Positions 9,202 to 17,430 are shown, numbered from the stretch's first letter. The stretch is 64,000 bases of DNA from Azophilus sp965221755 (GCA_965221755.1 OZ244921.1:1612001-1676000), one strand, 5' to 3'. Translations and numbers: made by a program. The notes: a model not told the origin generated them from the letters alone.

Positions 9202-9480
9202 GCGTCCTGCCGCCGCGAAGGCCCCAGTGGAGACGTCGGCCCGCCCGAGGGCGGGGCGTCGAGCGCGCCAACCGGTCCGCCCGCATCGAGTTCCGGAGCC
9301 TCCACGACGGACCCCCCGCCGTTGCCGACGTCGCCCCAAGGCTCGCCCGGCACGAGTTCTTCCACAACTACCGGCGGCCGCACTGGGCGGCTTCCTTGCC
9401 GAACCCCGAACGAATCCCTTGTCGGGATCGAGGACGCTGCCTGATCCGGCAGGCGAAAAGTTCCGAAATGTCCTGAGCCG

Positions 9481-10940
9481 GTCAGCAATTCCCGCCGCCG
9501 ACAGCCCCCCTGTTTTCGCGTCCTTGCGGTGGGTTGCAGAAGTGGTTTTCGCAGACTTTCCGCGCTTGCGCTGGGGGCGTAATGGGGCGTTGTCATTGAA
9601 GAGGGGTTTCCCATGGGCAGGCCGGGGTTTCGCAAGGCGCTGAGCGCGCCGGGGCTGCTGGGGCTGGTTCGCAGCCGGTTCGAGCGGGTCAGTGACCCGG
9701 TGGGGAATCCGAGGAGCCCCCTGCCGGACTGCCTGATGTCGGCCTTGGCGGTGTTCGGCATGAAGCACTCCTCGCTGCTGAGGTTCGAGGAGGGCGTGCG
9801 GCGCGCCGGCGCGGCGCGGGGGAACCTGCGCCGCCCGTACGGGGTTCGGCAGGTGCCCGCCGACACCACGATGCGCGAGCGGCTCGACGGGGTGGACCCG
9901 GCGGAGCTGCGCGACGCCTTCAAGGCGGTGCTCTCGGCGCTGCAGCGCGGCAAGGGGCTTGACGGGTTCGCCTGGCTCGACGGCCACTGCCTGCTGTCGG
10001 TGGACGGCGCCGGCCACTTCTCCTCGAAGTCCGTCCACTGCGGCAGCTGCTGCGTGAAGGAGCACAAGGACGGGACGAGGACGCACTGCCGCCAGCTGCT
10101 CGGGGCCGCGCTGGCGTCGAACGGCCCGCACGTCCGGCTGCTTCAGGAACTCAACATGCGCTTCGTGCCGGGCGCGAAGCCCGGCGGCCACGCGGACCTG
10201 TTCGAGACGGTCAACGCCTCGCCGATGACGCGGACGATGGAGGCGAAGGGCGCCGACGGAACGCGGCGCCGCTGCCGCTTCATCAACGGGGCGCCGCTCA
10301 ACGACGCCAACCGGGACCTTGAGGTGAACTTCCTGGAGTGGACCGGGACGAGGCCCGGCGGGAAGCGGCAGCGCTTCTCGTGGGTGACGGACGTCGACGT
10401 CGACGAATCGAACGCGGAATCGCTGATGCGGGCCGGCCGGGCGCGCTGGCGGATCGAGAACGGGACCTTCAACACCCCGAGGAACCAAGGCCACGGCCTT
10501 GAGCGCAACTGCGGGCACGGCCATCGCCACCTAGCGACGGCGCTCGCGCAGTTGATGACGCTCGCGTTCCTGATCGACCAGGCGCAGCAGCGCTGCTGCG
10601 GCCTGTTCCGGGCGGCGCTGGCGAAGTCGGGACGCCGCGTCCGCCTGTGGGAGCGGATGCGGTCGCTGTTCATGGACTGCCGCATCGACAGTTGGGAGGA
10701 CCTGTGCCGGGTGCTGGCGTTCGGCTTCCAAAAGCCCGCCCTGACGCCGTTCGACACGTCCTGACCGGGCGCCGTGCCCAAGCGTGCGAAGGGCGGTTCC
10801 CCAAAGGTGACGACGCGGCCAGCCAAGGACTTCAGCGCGGCGCTGGGGGAAACCCCTCCCCCAATCAAAAGCCGAGCCGCAATCCCCGACCGAAAATGAT
10901 CCCCGCAGACCGATAGGGGTGGCCAGCGGGAATTGCTGGC
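9481..10940 (+). mobile_element. IS4-like insertion sequence with 15-bp terminal inverted repeats
   Basis: The left end GTCAGCAATTCCCGC (9481-9495) and right end GCGGGAATTGCTGGC (10926-10940) are inverted repeats with one mismatch. One intact transposase gene fills most of the 1460 bp. The element starts one base after the IS481-like right end and stops at the start of the second tmRNA-containing direct repeat. No target duplication is evident, which suggests rearrangement after insertion. The last 160 bp after the transposase stop hold no gene. Confidence 0.78.
9613..10764 (+). CDS. Transposase, IS4-like DDE family
   Basis: The 383-residue protein is intact. It has an N-terminal GLLGLVRSRFERV segment, a central SVDGAGHFSS that would carry the first catalytic Asp, WVTDVDVDESN for the second, and the C-terminal Y/F-(2)-E type signature in RARWRIENGTFNTPRNQGHGL. 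The tail LMTLAFLIDQAQQRCC is typical of this transposase group. It starts at ATG 9613 just after a purine-rich stretch (GAAGAGGGG). Exact family naming within the IS4 superfamily or ISNCY is uncertain. The gene looks young compared with the broken IS481-like neighbour, so it may be able to transpose. Confidence 0.82.
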   Translation: MGRPGFRKALSAPGLLGLVRSRFERVSDPVGNPRSPLPDCLMSALAVFGMKHSSLLRFEEGVRRAGAARGNLRRPYGVRQVPADTTMRERLDGVDPAELRDAFKAVLSALQRGKGLDGFAWLDGHCLLSVDGAGHFSSKSVHCGSCCVKEHKDGTRTHCRQLLGAALASNGPHVRLLQELNMRFVPGAKPGGHADLFETVNASPMTRTMEAKGADGTRRRCRFINGAPLNDANRDLEVNFLEWTGTRPGGKRQRFSWVTDVDVDESNAESLMRAGRARWRIENGTFNTPRNQGHGLERNCGHGHRHLATALAQLMTLAFLIDQAQQRCCGLFRAALAKSGRRVRLWERMRSLFMDCRIDSWEDLCRVLAFGFQKPALTPFDTS

Positions 10941-11369
10941 CGCTTCATGCACCGATGGTAGCGGATTGCGGCACCGTGCTAAACTTCGCCTCCGATCAAG
11001 CAAGTCCATTGGGGGCGATGCGGTTTCGACGTGGGTCTCAAAGCAAAAGGTGCATGCCGAGAGCGTAGCGGCTCTCGCTAAACAATCGCTGCAAACCCAT
11101 AGTTGCCAACGACGACAACTACGCACTAGCGGCCTAAACCGCCGCCAACGCTGATGATCCCTCGCCTGCGGGGTGAACTCGGCGGCAAAGACAGCAGGAT
11201 CGCGCTTTCGCCCGCGCCTGGGGGCGGCAGCGTCAAAACCTTCCGGGCTCGCCAACAGCGCCCTGGCCGCCGGGCCGCTTGCGGTTAAAGCAATAGACGG
11301 ACCCTAAGCATGTAGAGCCGATTGCGGCGAACCCACGGACGCGGGTTCGACTCCCGCCGCCTCCACCAA
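10939..11369 (+). repeat. 431-bp direct repeat, copy 2 (contains tmRNA)
   Basis: It is identical to 4647-5077 without gaps. The left edge coincides with the IS4-like right terminus and the right edge lies one base past the tmRNA CCA, where a minus-strand gene is cut off. Confidence 0.95.
11011..11368 (+). ncRNA. ssrA: tmRNA, copy 2
   Basis: It matches copy 1 base for base: the same acceptor stem, the tag ANDDNYALAA (reading frame from about 11105, TAA at 11135-11137) and encoded CCA. Because about 70 bp upstream are also duplicated, it probably keeps part of its promoter, but the IS4-like end sits directly before that. Having two complete ssrA genes in one chromosome segment is unusual. This copy may be the one restored when an island integrated at the tmRNA 3' end. 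Confidence 0.95.
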
Positions 11370-12378
11370 CCCCAGCCAAACCGATCAAGCAACCCTTGGC
11401 CCATCCGCATGGACCCAATGCAAGCGCCCGCAACATCGATCGGTGAGAAAGTTGCATTGCGCCCGCAATCACCTCGCTGCTTAGATCATGACGCGCCAAG
11501 TGCTTTCGCTCCAGCGGTTCCGGTGGAGGCATGGGCTCCGGTAGGTCTGTATCCAGAACTCCGTCCCAATTCCCAACGCACGGAACATGGTCCGCCTCCC
11601 GAACCGCGCTAACCAGTTCCAATTCGCGCCCATGCCCAGCCAAATGTGCGAGGACTACTTTCTTCAACTGCGCCTGATAGTTGAATCGCGGCTTGTAGCC
11701 AGATATGTACGGAAACCCTAGCTGAACCAAGATGGCGCTGATGTTTTGGTGTTTGTATTCCACCGACCCATCGGGCCGATTGCGGAGCTTCGCCATCAGT
11801 GTTCGTCGATGCGCTGTCTTGTTGTAGCGTTCGCTGCGCAGTTCCCTTCCAAGCATTTGGAAGTAATCTTGAACACATGCTTCGCACTCAAGCCAATTCC
11901 AACCCCTCACCTGCAGTCTTGTTCGCATTTCTTCAGACGTAATTCTTGTTCTTTCCAGTAGAGCAGCTCGCAGGAGTTCTCGGACCGTATGATTGTCCAA
12001 GAGTTCGAACAATTCATCGTCCAGGTAGGCGTAGGCGATGTGCTGTTGTACTTGACTAGGGCTGGTTACGACTTTCAACTGGTTGTAGGATTCGCGCTGT
12101 CCTGGTTTCAGTCGATGGTGCCAGAAGTCCTCGCTGCGTAGATGAAAATAAGGGTCAATCGACTTTGGGTCGTCTCCTTCCGACCCAAAGTCGTTGAAGC
12201 GGGCAACAAACGCCTTTCTAAGAGATTCGCAGTACTCGATGCTGTTTTCAGTGAGCGTGCCATCTTCAATCAAGTCCGTAACGGCCAACAACATCGCAAC
12301 CTTCTCGGAGCCCCCAGTTACACGGGTCCTGTTGAGGTTTAGCGCGGAAAATACGGCTTCGTAGCGGAGGAGAGTCAT
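11233..12378 (-). CDS. Defence-like protein with conserved W-ECEA module, 3'-truncated at tmRNA
   Basis: The frame starts at ATG 12378 and overlaps the preceding gene by ATGA. Residues 1-150 resemble the N-terminal part of ScoMcrA/HNH-type restriction proteins (PYFHLRSEDFWHHRL, LDDELFELLDN). A second block, GWNWLECEACVQDYF to GFPYISGYKPR, matches a module I associate with DUF3883-type and related restriction proteins. Native sequence appears to end near 11370; the last roughly 45 codons read antisense through the tmRNA repeat (GGGGSRTRVRGF) and are an artefact of truncation. It is therefore probably a broken nuclease subunit. Function beyond a defence-type protein is inference. Confidence 0.6.
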   Translation of the reverse strand: MTLLRYEAVFSALNLNRTRVTGGSEKVAMLLAVTDLIEDGTLTENSIEYCESLRKAFVARFNDFGSEGDDPKSIDPYFHLRSEDFWHHRLKPGQRESYNQLKVVTSPSQVQQHIAYAYLDDELFELLDNHTVRELLRAALLERTRITSEEMRTRLQVRGWNWLECEACVQDYFQMLGRELRSERYNKTAHRRTLMAKLRNRPDGSVEYKHQNISAILVQLGFPYISGYKPRFNYQAQLKKVVLAHLAGHGRELELVSAVREADHVPCVGNWDGVLDTDLPEPMPPPEPLERKHLARHDLSSEVIAGAMQLSHRSMLRALALGPCGWAKGCLIGLAGVGGGGGSRTRVRGFAAIGSTCLGSVYCFNRKRPGGQGAVGEPGRF

Positions 12379-12548
12379 ACGCTGAAGTGCACCAACTTCC
12401 TGTCGTAGATCATATTGGTGACGTCTAGCGTTTCAGGATCTTTGGTCGCCAGGAACAGTTGCGCATCCTCTTGCAGAAGTAGGTCGCTGTAGGCTTCCGA
12501 GACGCAGACAGCAGTCAGCAAGACAAGGGCAAGAACCAAAAATCCCAT
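12375..12548 (-). CDS. C-terminal fragment or small membrane protein upstream of defence-like gene
   Basis: The minus-strand frame reads EAYSDLLLQEDAQLFLATKD, then PETLDVTNMIYDRKLVHFSV, and stops at 12375, overlapping the next gene's ATG. An in-frame ATG at 12548 gives 57 residues with a hydrophobic start (MGFLVLALVLLTAVCV). The frame continues upstream to 12623, where the IS1595 terminal repeat begins, so this may instead be the 3' end of a larger gene cut by that insertion. I do not recognise the family. The tight coupling to the downstream gene says both belonged to one operon. Confidence 0.4.
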   Translation of the reverse strand: MGFLVLALVLLTAVCVSEAYSDLLLQEDAQLFLATKDPETLDVTNMIYDRKLVHFSV

Positions 12549-12623
12549 GAGGACGGGCTCTCGTTGCAGGTTGAATCGAGCCGGTTCCGCCGCCCGTAGG
12601 ACATGGCGGCGAGTGTTGCCCAA

Positions 12624-13600
12624 ACATGCCTCTCAACATGCTTCAGCCAATGCTGTACAATCATCCACATTCGCGATGAACGGCCAAGGAGCATGACCAT
12701 GCAACAACCCCCGACCAGCTTTCCTGAATGGACCGCCAAGTTCGCCACCGAGGAGGCCTGCCTCGCCGAGCTGGCGCGGCGCAAGTGGCCCGGCGGCTTC
12801 ATCCGCCCGCGCTGCGGCCACGGCCGGGCGCACGTGCTCCGGCGGCGGCGCACCCGCCAGTGCATGGCCTGCCGGCACCAGTCCCCGCCGACCGCCGGGA
12901 CGGTGTTCGAGCACACCAAGCTGCCGCTGGCGAAGTGGTTCGCGGCGATCCATCTGACAGCGGCGGACAAGGGCGGCGTCTCGGCGCTGCGGCTGTCGAA
13001 GATGGTCGGGGTGTCCTGGCCGACCGCGCAGTCGATGCTGCGCAAGCTGCGCCGCGCCATGGGCGACCGGGACCGGGCCTGCTGGCTGACCGGGCTGGTG
13101 GAGGCGGACGACGCCCTGGTGGGCGGCAAGCGCCCCGGCAGGCGCGGGCGCGGCGCCGGGGGCAAGCAGCCGGTGCCGTTCGCGGTGGAGCGCCGGGGGG
13201 AGCGGGCCGGCTTCCTGGCGGCCCAAGTGGTCGGCCGCGTCACCCACGAACAGGTCGCCGCCTTCAGCCGGCGGCTGGGCGAAGGCCTGACGATCCGCAG
13301 CGACGCCTTCAGCGGCCTGACCGTCCTGGCCAGGGACCACGCGCACCAGCCTCGGCCCACGCCGCCCGAAAAGGCCGACGAGTGGCTGCCCCTCGTGCAT
13401 CTGGTGATCAGCAACTTCAAGCGCTTCCTGATCGGCACCTTCCACGGCGTCTCCCGAACGCGGCTCCAAGAGTGCCTCGACGAGTTCGTCTTCCGCTTCA
13501 ACCGAAGGTTCTGGGAGGACCAGCTCCCCGCTCGGCTGGTCGAAGCCGCCGTCACCCATGTGCCCGTGCCGCTCAGGCTGAAGCATGTTTAGAGGCATGT
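12624..13600 (+). mobile_element. IS1595-family insertion sequence
   Basis: The terminal inverted repeats are ACATGCCTCTCAACATGCTTC (12624 on) and, on the opposite strand at 13600, ACATGCCTCTAAACATGCTTC, 22 of 23 bases identical. They enclose one intact transposase gene. The element lies between the minus-strand operon remnant at 12375 and the non-coding stretch before 13830. I could not identify a target-site duplication. Confidence 0.85.
12693..13592 (+). CDS. IS1595-family transposase
   Basis: The protein has 299 residues from ATG 12693 behind AAGGAG. The N-terminal zinc-ribbon region ends in CMACRHQ; the first CxxC is degenerate (RCGHG), which is worth noting. Then come the typical TAGTVFEHTKLPLAKWF and DKGGVSALRLSKMVGVSW blocks, a catalytic region starting VEADDALVGGK, and the C-terminal FVFRFNRRFW with the catalytic end of the ISXO2-like fold. 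Length and order match IS1595 transposases. The reading frame is uninterrupted. Confidence 0.88.
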   Translation: MTMQQPPTSFPEWTAKFATEEACLAELARRKWPGGFIRPRCGHGRAHVLRRRRTRQCMACRHQSPPTAGTVFEHTKLPLAKWFAAIHLTAADKGGVSALRLSKMVGVSWPTAQSMLRKLRRAMGDRDRACWLTGLVEADDALVGGKRPGRRGRGAGGKQPVPFAVERRGERAGFLAAQVVGRVTHEQVAAFSRRLGEGLTIRSDAFSGLTVLARDHAHQPRPTPPEKADEWLPLVHLVISNFKRFLIGTFHGVSRTRLQECLDEFVFRFNRRFWEDQLPARLVEAAVTHVPVPLRLKHV

Positions 13601-13829
13601 AGGGAAGTTTCGCGCGAGTTGAGCAAAGTTGGGGCTTTTGGATTGTGTGGCCGCTGCCTTGCGGCAATAAGCGCTCGCATTTAAGGAGGCCCGCTTGATT
13701 GCGCATCCCCTGATGTTCGGCGGCGGTGCGCTCGAACCTGCTGCCGCGGCCGTAGCGGGACGTTGCGCCCGGCCGCGTTCCCTTGTGCATGGGCTGTGGC
13801 GCAGCGACTGGCGCGCAGGGCGAGGGCGG

Positions 13830-14522
13830 CTAACCGCCTTCCGGCTTCGCCGTCGCCGCGAACTGGGCCTGGACTTGGCCCATGTCGAAGTAGTCGCGCC
13901 AAGCGGCGATCTTGCCGCCGCTGACCTCGAAGACGCCCATGACCGGGATTTCGGCCCAGACGCCGTTGACCTTGAACTTGTCCAGCCGCTCGGTGAGCAC
14001 CACGCCGCCCTCGTCGGCGATGTTGAGGACGTCCCACTGCACGGCCTGCGCATCGCCCATGATCTCGGTCAGGACGCCGCGGATGGCCGCCTTGCCCTGC
14101 ACGGCTTGCATGGGGATGTTGTGGTACGCCGCATCCTCGGTGAAGCCGTCGATGACCGCGTCCAGGTCGATGCGGTTGAAGGCATCGATCAATCCCAGAA
14201 CCAAATCCCTCGCTTCGCTCATTTGCCCTTTTCTCCGTTGCCGTTGGTTGATGAAATCACTGTATTCCCGCCAAGCCTCCCGAAAGCCGCCCAGCCCCCT
14301 GCCTTGAGTGAGCGAGGTTTCCGCGCCTTGGGCCGCCGCCCGCTCAACTCGCTCGACTATGGCCAATGCCGCCGCTGCGTCCAAGTCCAGCACCAACATG
14401 TCGGTGGCGCCGCCGCCCTTGTGCCCCGACGGCTTCGCCAAGGGCGCGCCCGCCAGGGCATCGCGCAGGGGCGCCGCCAAGTCGGGCCGCTCCGCGAGCA
14501 GCTCCAAGGTCTGCCCCAGCAT
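13830..14522 (-). CDS. Limonene-1,2-epoxide hydrolase/SnoaL-like protein with in-frame N-terminal domain
   Basis: The C-terminal 130 residues from an internal ATG at 14222 (MSEARDLVLGLIDAFNRID) form an NTF2-like fold of the epoxide hydrolase or ketosteroid-isomerase type, with GFTEDAAYHNIPMQ, KFKVNGVWAEIPVMGVF and AWRDYFDM. That ATG has a fair ribosome site (GGAGAAAAGGG) and may be the true start. The same frame stays open upstream to 14522 and looks coding (AKPSGHKGGGATDMLVL, GRGLGGFREAWREY), like a separate conserved small protein. The frame continues even further to near the purC stop without a standard start. Either a fused protein or two genes whose stop between them was lost. Confidence 0.65.
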   Translation of the reverse strand: MLGQTLELLAERPDLAAPLRDALAGAPLAKPSGHKGGGATDMLVLDLDAAAALAIVERVERAAAQGAETSLTQGRGLGGFREAWREYSDFINQRQRRKGQMSEARDLVLGLIDAFNRIDLDAVIDGFTEDAAYHNIPMQAVQGKAAIRGVLTEIMGDAQAVQWDVLNIADEGGVVLTERLDKFKVNGVWAEIPVMGVFEVSGGKIAAWRDYFDMGQVQAQFAATAKPEGG

Positions 14523-14587
14523 CCAGCGCGACCAGGCATCGGGCCGGTCGCACCGCTCCTTGTAGGTTGTCCAGTCCAGAGCCCGGC

Positions 14588-15508
14588 CTACTGAATCGAC
14601 GACCCGGTCAGCAGGCGGTAGGCCTCCTCGTAGCGGGCCACGCTGCGGGCCACCACCTCATCGGGCAGGACGGGGCCGGGCGGCGTCTTGTCCCACTTGC
14701 CGGCCGCCACCACGGTTTCCAGGTAGTTGCGCACGATCTGCTTGTCGAAGCTCTCCTGCTCCCGGCCCGGAACCCATTGGTCGGCGGGCCAGAAACGGGA
14801 ACTGTCGGGGGTGAACATCTCGTCGATCAGGATGGGCGCATCCCGGCCCGGCAGGCGCCCGAACTCGAATTTGGTGTCGGCCAGGATGATGCCCCGCTCC
14901 AAGGCGTAGGTGCGGGCGCGGCGGTAGAGGCGCAAAGTCGTTTCGCCGAGCCACTCCATCAGTTCCCGTCCGACGACTTGCGCGCCTTGATCGAAGCTGA
15001 TGTTCTCGTCGTGGCCGGTGGCCGCCTTGGTCGAGGGGGTGAACAGCGGCTCCTCAAGCCGGTCGCTGTTCCTCAAGCCCGCCGGCAGGGCGATGCCGCA
15101 CACCGAGCCGCTGGCTTGGTAGTCCTTCCAGCCGCTGCCGGTGATGTAGCCTCGGGCGATGCACTCGATGGGCACCACTTGGGTCTTGCGGCAAAGCATC
15201 ATGCGCCCGGCAAGGACTGCGCGCTCCGCTGCCGAAAGCCCCGGCACATCGGCAGGGTCGGTGGAGACGAGATGGTGGGGGGTGTCGGCGGCGAACAGGT
15301 CGAACCAGAACTTGGATATCCGGGTCAGCACCACCCCCTTGCCGGGCAGGCCGTTGGCCATCACCACGTCGAAGGCGCTGATGCGATCGGTGGCAATGAT
15401 CAGCAACGCCTCGCCGCCGTCGTCCAAGGTGACGTCATAGAGGTCGCGCACCTTGCCGCTGCGCTTGTTAGGCAGGTTCAGGTCGGTTTCGAGCAATGCG
15501 TCCCTCAT
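14588..15508 (-). CDS. purC: Phosphoribosylaminoimidazole-succinocarboxamide synthase
   Basis: SAICAR synthase of 306 residues catalyses ATP-dependent joining of aspartate to CAIR in purine synthesis in the cytoplasm. Family motifs are clear: GKVRDLYDV near residue 18, IATDRISAFDVVM near 38-50, VPIECIARGYITGSGWKDY near 112-130, and ILADTKFEFG with LIDEMFTPDSSRFW near 206-238. Length fits the longer, eukaryote-like purC class (about 300 residues) found in many proteobacteria. The start ATG at 15508 gives the standard N-terminus (LLETDLNLPNKRSGKVRDLY). It precedes the epoxide-hydrolase-like frame on the same strand and may be co-transcribed with it. Confidence 0.95.
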   Translation of the reverse strand: MRDALLETDLNLPNKRSGKVRDLYDVTLDDGGEALLIIATDRISAFDVVMANGLPGKGVVLTRISKFWFDLFAADTPHHLVSTDPADVPGLSAAERAVLAGRMMLCRKTQVVPIECIARGYITGSGWKDYQASGSVCGIALPAGLRNSDRLEEPLFTPSTKAATGHDENISFDQGAQVVGRELMEWLGETTLRLYRRARTYALERGIILADTKFEFGRLPGRDAPILIDEMFTPDSSRFWPADQWVPGREQESFDKQIVRNYLETVVAAGKWDKTPPGPVLPDEVVARSVARYEEAYRLLTGSSIQ

Positions 15509-15601
15509 GGGTTCACCGCCGGTTCATGGGTTGATGTGGAGGATCGGCATTGCGCGGCGTCCCGCCCTTGATCGGGCGATCGGCAGCCGTTCCCGGGAGG
15601 T

Positions 15602-16843
15602 TCAAGTCGAACGCTCCAAGGCTTGGTCCAGGTCGTCAAGCAAGTCCTCGACCTCTTCGATGCCCAGCGAAATGCGTATCAACGAGTCGTCGATGCCCAT
15701 GCTCGCCCGGCGTTCGGCGCCCATCTCATGGTAGATGGTATGGGCCACCGGGATCGCCAAGGTGCGATTATCACCCAAGTTGCTGGACTTGATAATGACC
15801 TTAAGGGCGTTCATGAAGGTCCAGATGTCGATGCCGGGATCGAGTTCGAAGCTCAGCAGCGCGCCTGGGCGCCGGAACAGCTCGGCGGCGCGGCCGAACT
15901 CGGGATGCTGCGGCAAGCCGGGGTAATAGACCCGGCGCACCTCGCTGCGTCCGTCAAGGAACTCCGCCATGGCCTGGGCGTTGGCGCATTGGCGCTCCGA
16001 GCGCAGCGCCAGCGTCTCGGCGCCGATGGCGAGCTCGTGGGCCGCCTCCGGGGACAGCGCCGCGCCGAAGTCGCGCAAGCCCTTCTTCTTGATTTGGGTC
16101 AGCGCCCAAAGCCGGGCGTCAGCTCCCTTGTAGGTGTCGTGGATGTTGGGGAACGTCCGCCAATCGTAGGCGCCCGTTTCCGTCACCGCTCCGCCGAGCG
16201 TCGTGCCGTGGCCGCCGATGTACTTGGTGAGGCTGTTGACCACCAGGCTCGCCCCCACTTTGCTGGGCTGGAAGAGATACGGCGAAGTCATGGTGTTGTC
16301 CACCACGTAGGCCAAGCCGCGCTGGCGGCAGAGCGCGCCGATTTCCGCCAAGGCGGCGACTTGGGTGCGGGGATTGGCAATGGTCTCGACGAACACCAGG
16401 CGGGTGTTGTCCTGAATGGCCTTGGCCACTTGGTTCGCATCGGTGGCGTCCACAAAGGTCACTTCCAGCCCGTGGCTGGCGAAGCTCATGAACAGGCTGT
16501 TGGTGTTGCCGAACAAAAAGGCGCTGGAGACGAAGTGGTCGCCGCGCCGCAGCAGGGCGAAAAGCAGCGTGCCGATGGCCGCCATGCCGGTGCCGAAGCA
16601 GACGCTGCCCAGCCCCCCCTCCATGGCGGCGAGCTTGACCTGCAGCGCATCGACCGTCGGGTTGACCTGGCGCCCATAGGTGAACCCGGCTTGAGTGCCT
16701 TGAAACACCGCCGCCAAGTCCCGTGCGTCATCGTAGCCGTAGGCCACGGTGGCATGCACAGGCTTGTGCAGCGAGCCGTGCTTGATCTCGCTCAAGCGGT
16801 CGCTATGCACGATCTTGCTGGTGAAGCCTTTCATGCTGGTCAT
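15602..16843 (-). CDS. Cys/Met metabolism PLP-dependent enzyme (cystathionine gamma-synthase family)
   Basis: The 413-residue protein starts at ATG 16843 (MTSMKGFTSKIVHSD); an ATG three codons later is an alternative. The frame's extension to 17086 looks non-coding. Fold-type I PLP motifs: YGRQVNPTVDALQVKLAAME near residue 56, FGTGMAAIGT, VVDNTMTSPYLFQP and the PLP-lysine motif NSLTKYIGGHG near 210. Members make or use O-acyl-homoserine, cystathionine or methionine gamma-elimination chemistry; the exact reaction cannot be set from sequence alone. It ends 93 bp before purC on the same strand. Confidence 0.88.
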   Translation of the reverse strand: MTSMKGFTSKIVHSDRLSEIKHGSLHKPVHATVAYGYDDARDLAAVFQGTQAGFTYGRQVNPTVDALQVKLAAMEGGLGSVCFGTGMAAIGTLLFALLRRGDHFVSSAFLFGNTNSLFMSFASHGLEVTFVDATDANQVAKAIQDNTRLVFVETIANPRTQVAALAEIGALCRQRGLAYVVDNTMTSPYLFQPSKVGASLVVNSLTKYIGGHGTTLGGAVTETGAYDWRTFPNIHDTYKGADARLWALTQIKKKGLRDFGAALSPEAAHELAIGAETLALRSERQCANAQAMAEFLDGRSEVRRVYYPGLPQHPEFGRAAELFRRPGALLSFELDPGIDIWTFMNALKVIIKSSNLGDNRTLAIPVAHTIYHEMGAERRASMGIDDSLIRISLGIEEVEDLLDDLDQALERST

Positions 16844-17430
16844 GCTGGCGCGCAACTCCCGCAGTTCAGGACGAGGGCGGGCCACCCTCGATCCGAAATT
16901 CCCGACCGGCGGCCGGCCGCCGGGTTGGGCAAACCAAGTCGGCAAAAGCATTGCCGCTGAGAGCCCGCGCAACATCGGCGCCCGGCAGCGGCGCAGAGAA
17001 CGCAACGCCCCGTGCTTGACCCCCGCGCTTGCCGATGTCGCGAACGGCGCCGCAGGCGCAAGCGCCCGGATGGCCTTGGGCCGCACGTTCCTTGGGCGGG
17101 CGTTGCCGGGGCCTGTCTGCTTGGGGAATGGCGCGCTCGATCAGCATTGCGGATTCGCTCAAACCGTTTCGTTTCGTTGGCGTCGGCGGCGGACCTCAAC
17201 GCCCGCCCCGGACGCCGTCCGTCGCCGATGCCGCCAGCCTCGGCAAAGGGCCGCAGCCAAAGCTCAAGGGCTCGTGAAGCGGCCGCAAGCGCCAAGCACG
17301 GCAAATTAACCCAGCGCGCGGAGCCCAGCGTCGCTTGCGAGCCGATCACGCGCTCCGCGGCCGGCTTGCTGCCGCGCCCCGGAAGCGGTTGGGCAACCCG
17401 CTCGACATCCGTGGCCAGCCCATGATGGCA
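16844..17430. other. Intergenic region without recognised gene
   Basis: About 590 bp of GC-rich DNA lie between two minus-strand genes. Open frames on both strands are low-complexity (Arg, Ala, Pro-rich) and carry no recognisable motif. It would hold the promoter for the PLP enzyme and the transcription end of the AttH-like gene. Confidence 0.4.

Larger units (their letters stand above)
8290..9444 (+). pseudogene. IS481-family transposase, frameshifted
   Basis: The first part (MKLLHACPPSC to AGLAKSTCYD) holds the helix-turn-helix and ends at a stop where copy 2 reads STYYDWRRAF. A second frame from about 8640 (MGKAKLRAM) carries the integrase core, including the DDE start QIDHMTYSRDGRALKE and the second catalytic Asp in SIQVDGGSE. 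A third frame would carry FHNYRRPHWA and the terminal TPNESL. At least three stops or frameshifts separate these parts, so no functional enzyme is made. Compared with the minus-strand copy at 60735-61790 it also has an additional 42-bp insertion at 9160-9201. Confidence 0.8.
8099..9479 (+). mobile_element. IS481-like insertion sequence, copy 1 (decayed)
   Basis: The left end reads GGCTCAGAAACATTTCGGAA and the right end, on the other strand, reads GGCTCAGGACATTTCGGAAC, giving imperfect terminal inverted repeats of about 24 bp. Between them lies a single transposase reading frame with several breaks. A 15-bp-stem palindrome around GCCATGAAC (8168-8221) precedes the transposase start. The element contains two copies of a 42-bp hairpin repeat. 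Its right end abuts the IS4-like element at 9481. Confidence 0.75.

Noticed and set aside
8511..10530. Long minus-strand frames (over 500 residues) opposite both transposases
   Set aside because: Shadows caused by high GC at third positions; sequences are His/Pro/Arg-rich without motifs.
10143..11255. A 370-residue minus-strand frame through the IS4-like transposase and the tmRNA repeat
   Set aside because: Antisense to an intact transposase and to tmRNA; contains no domain.
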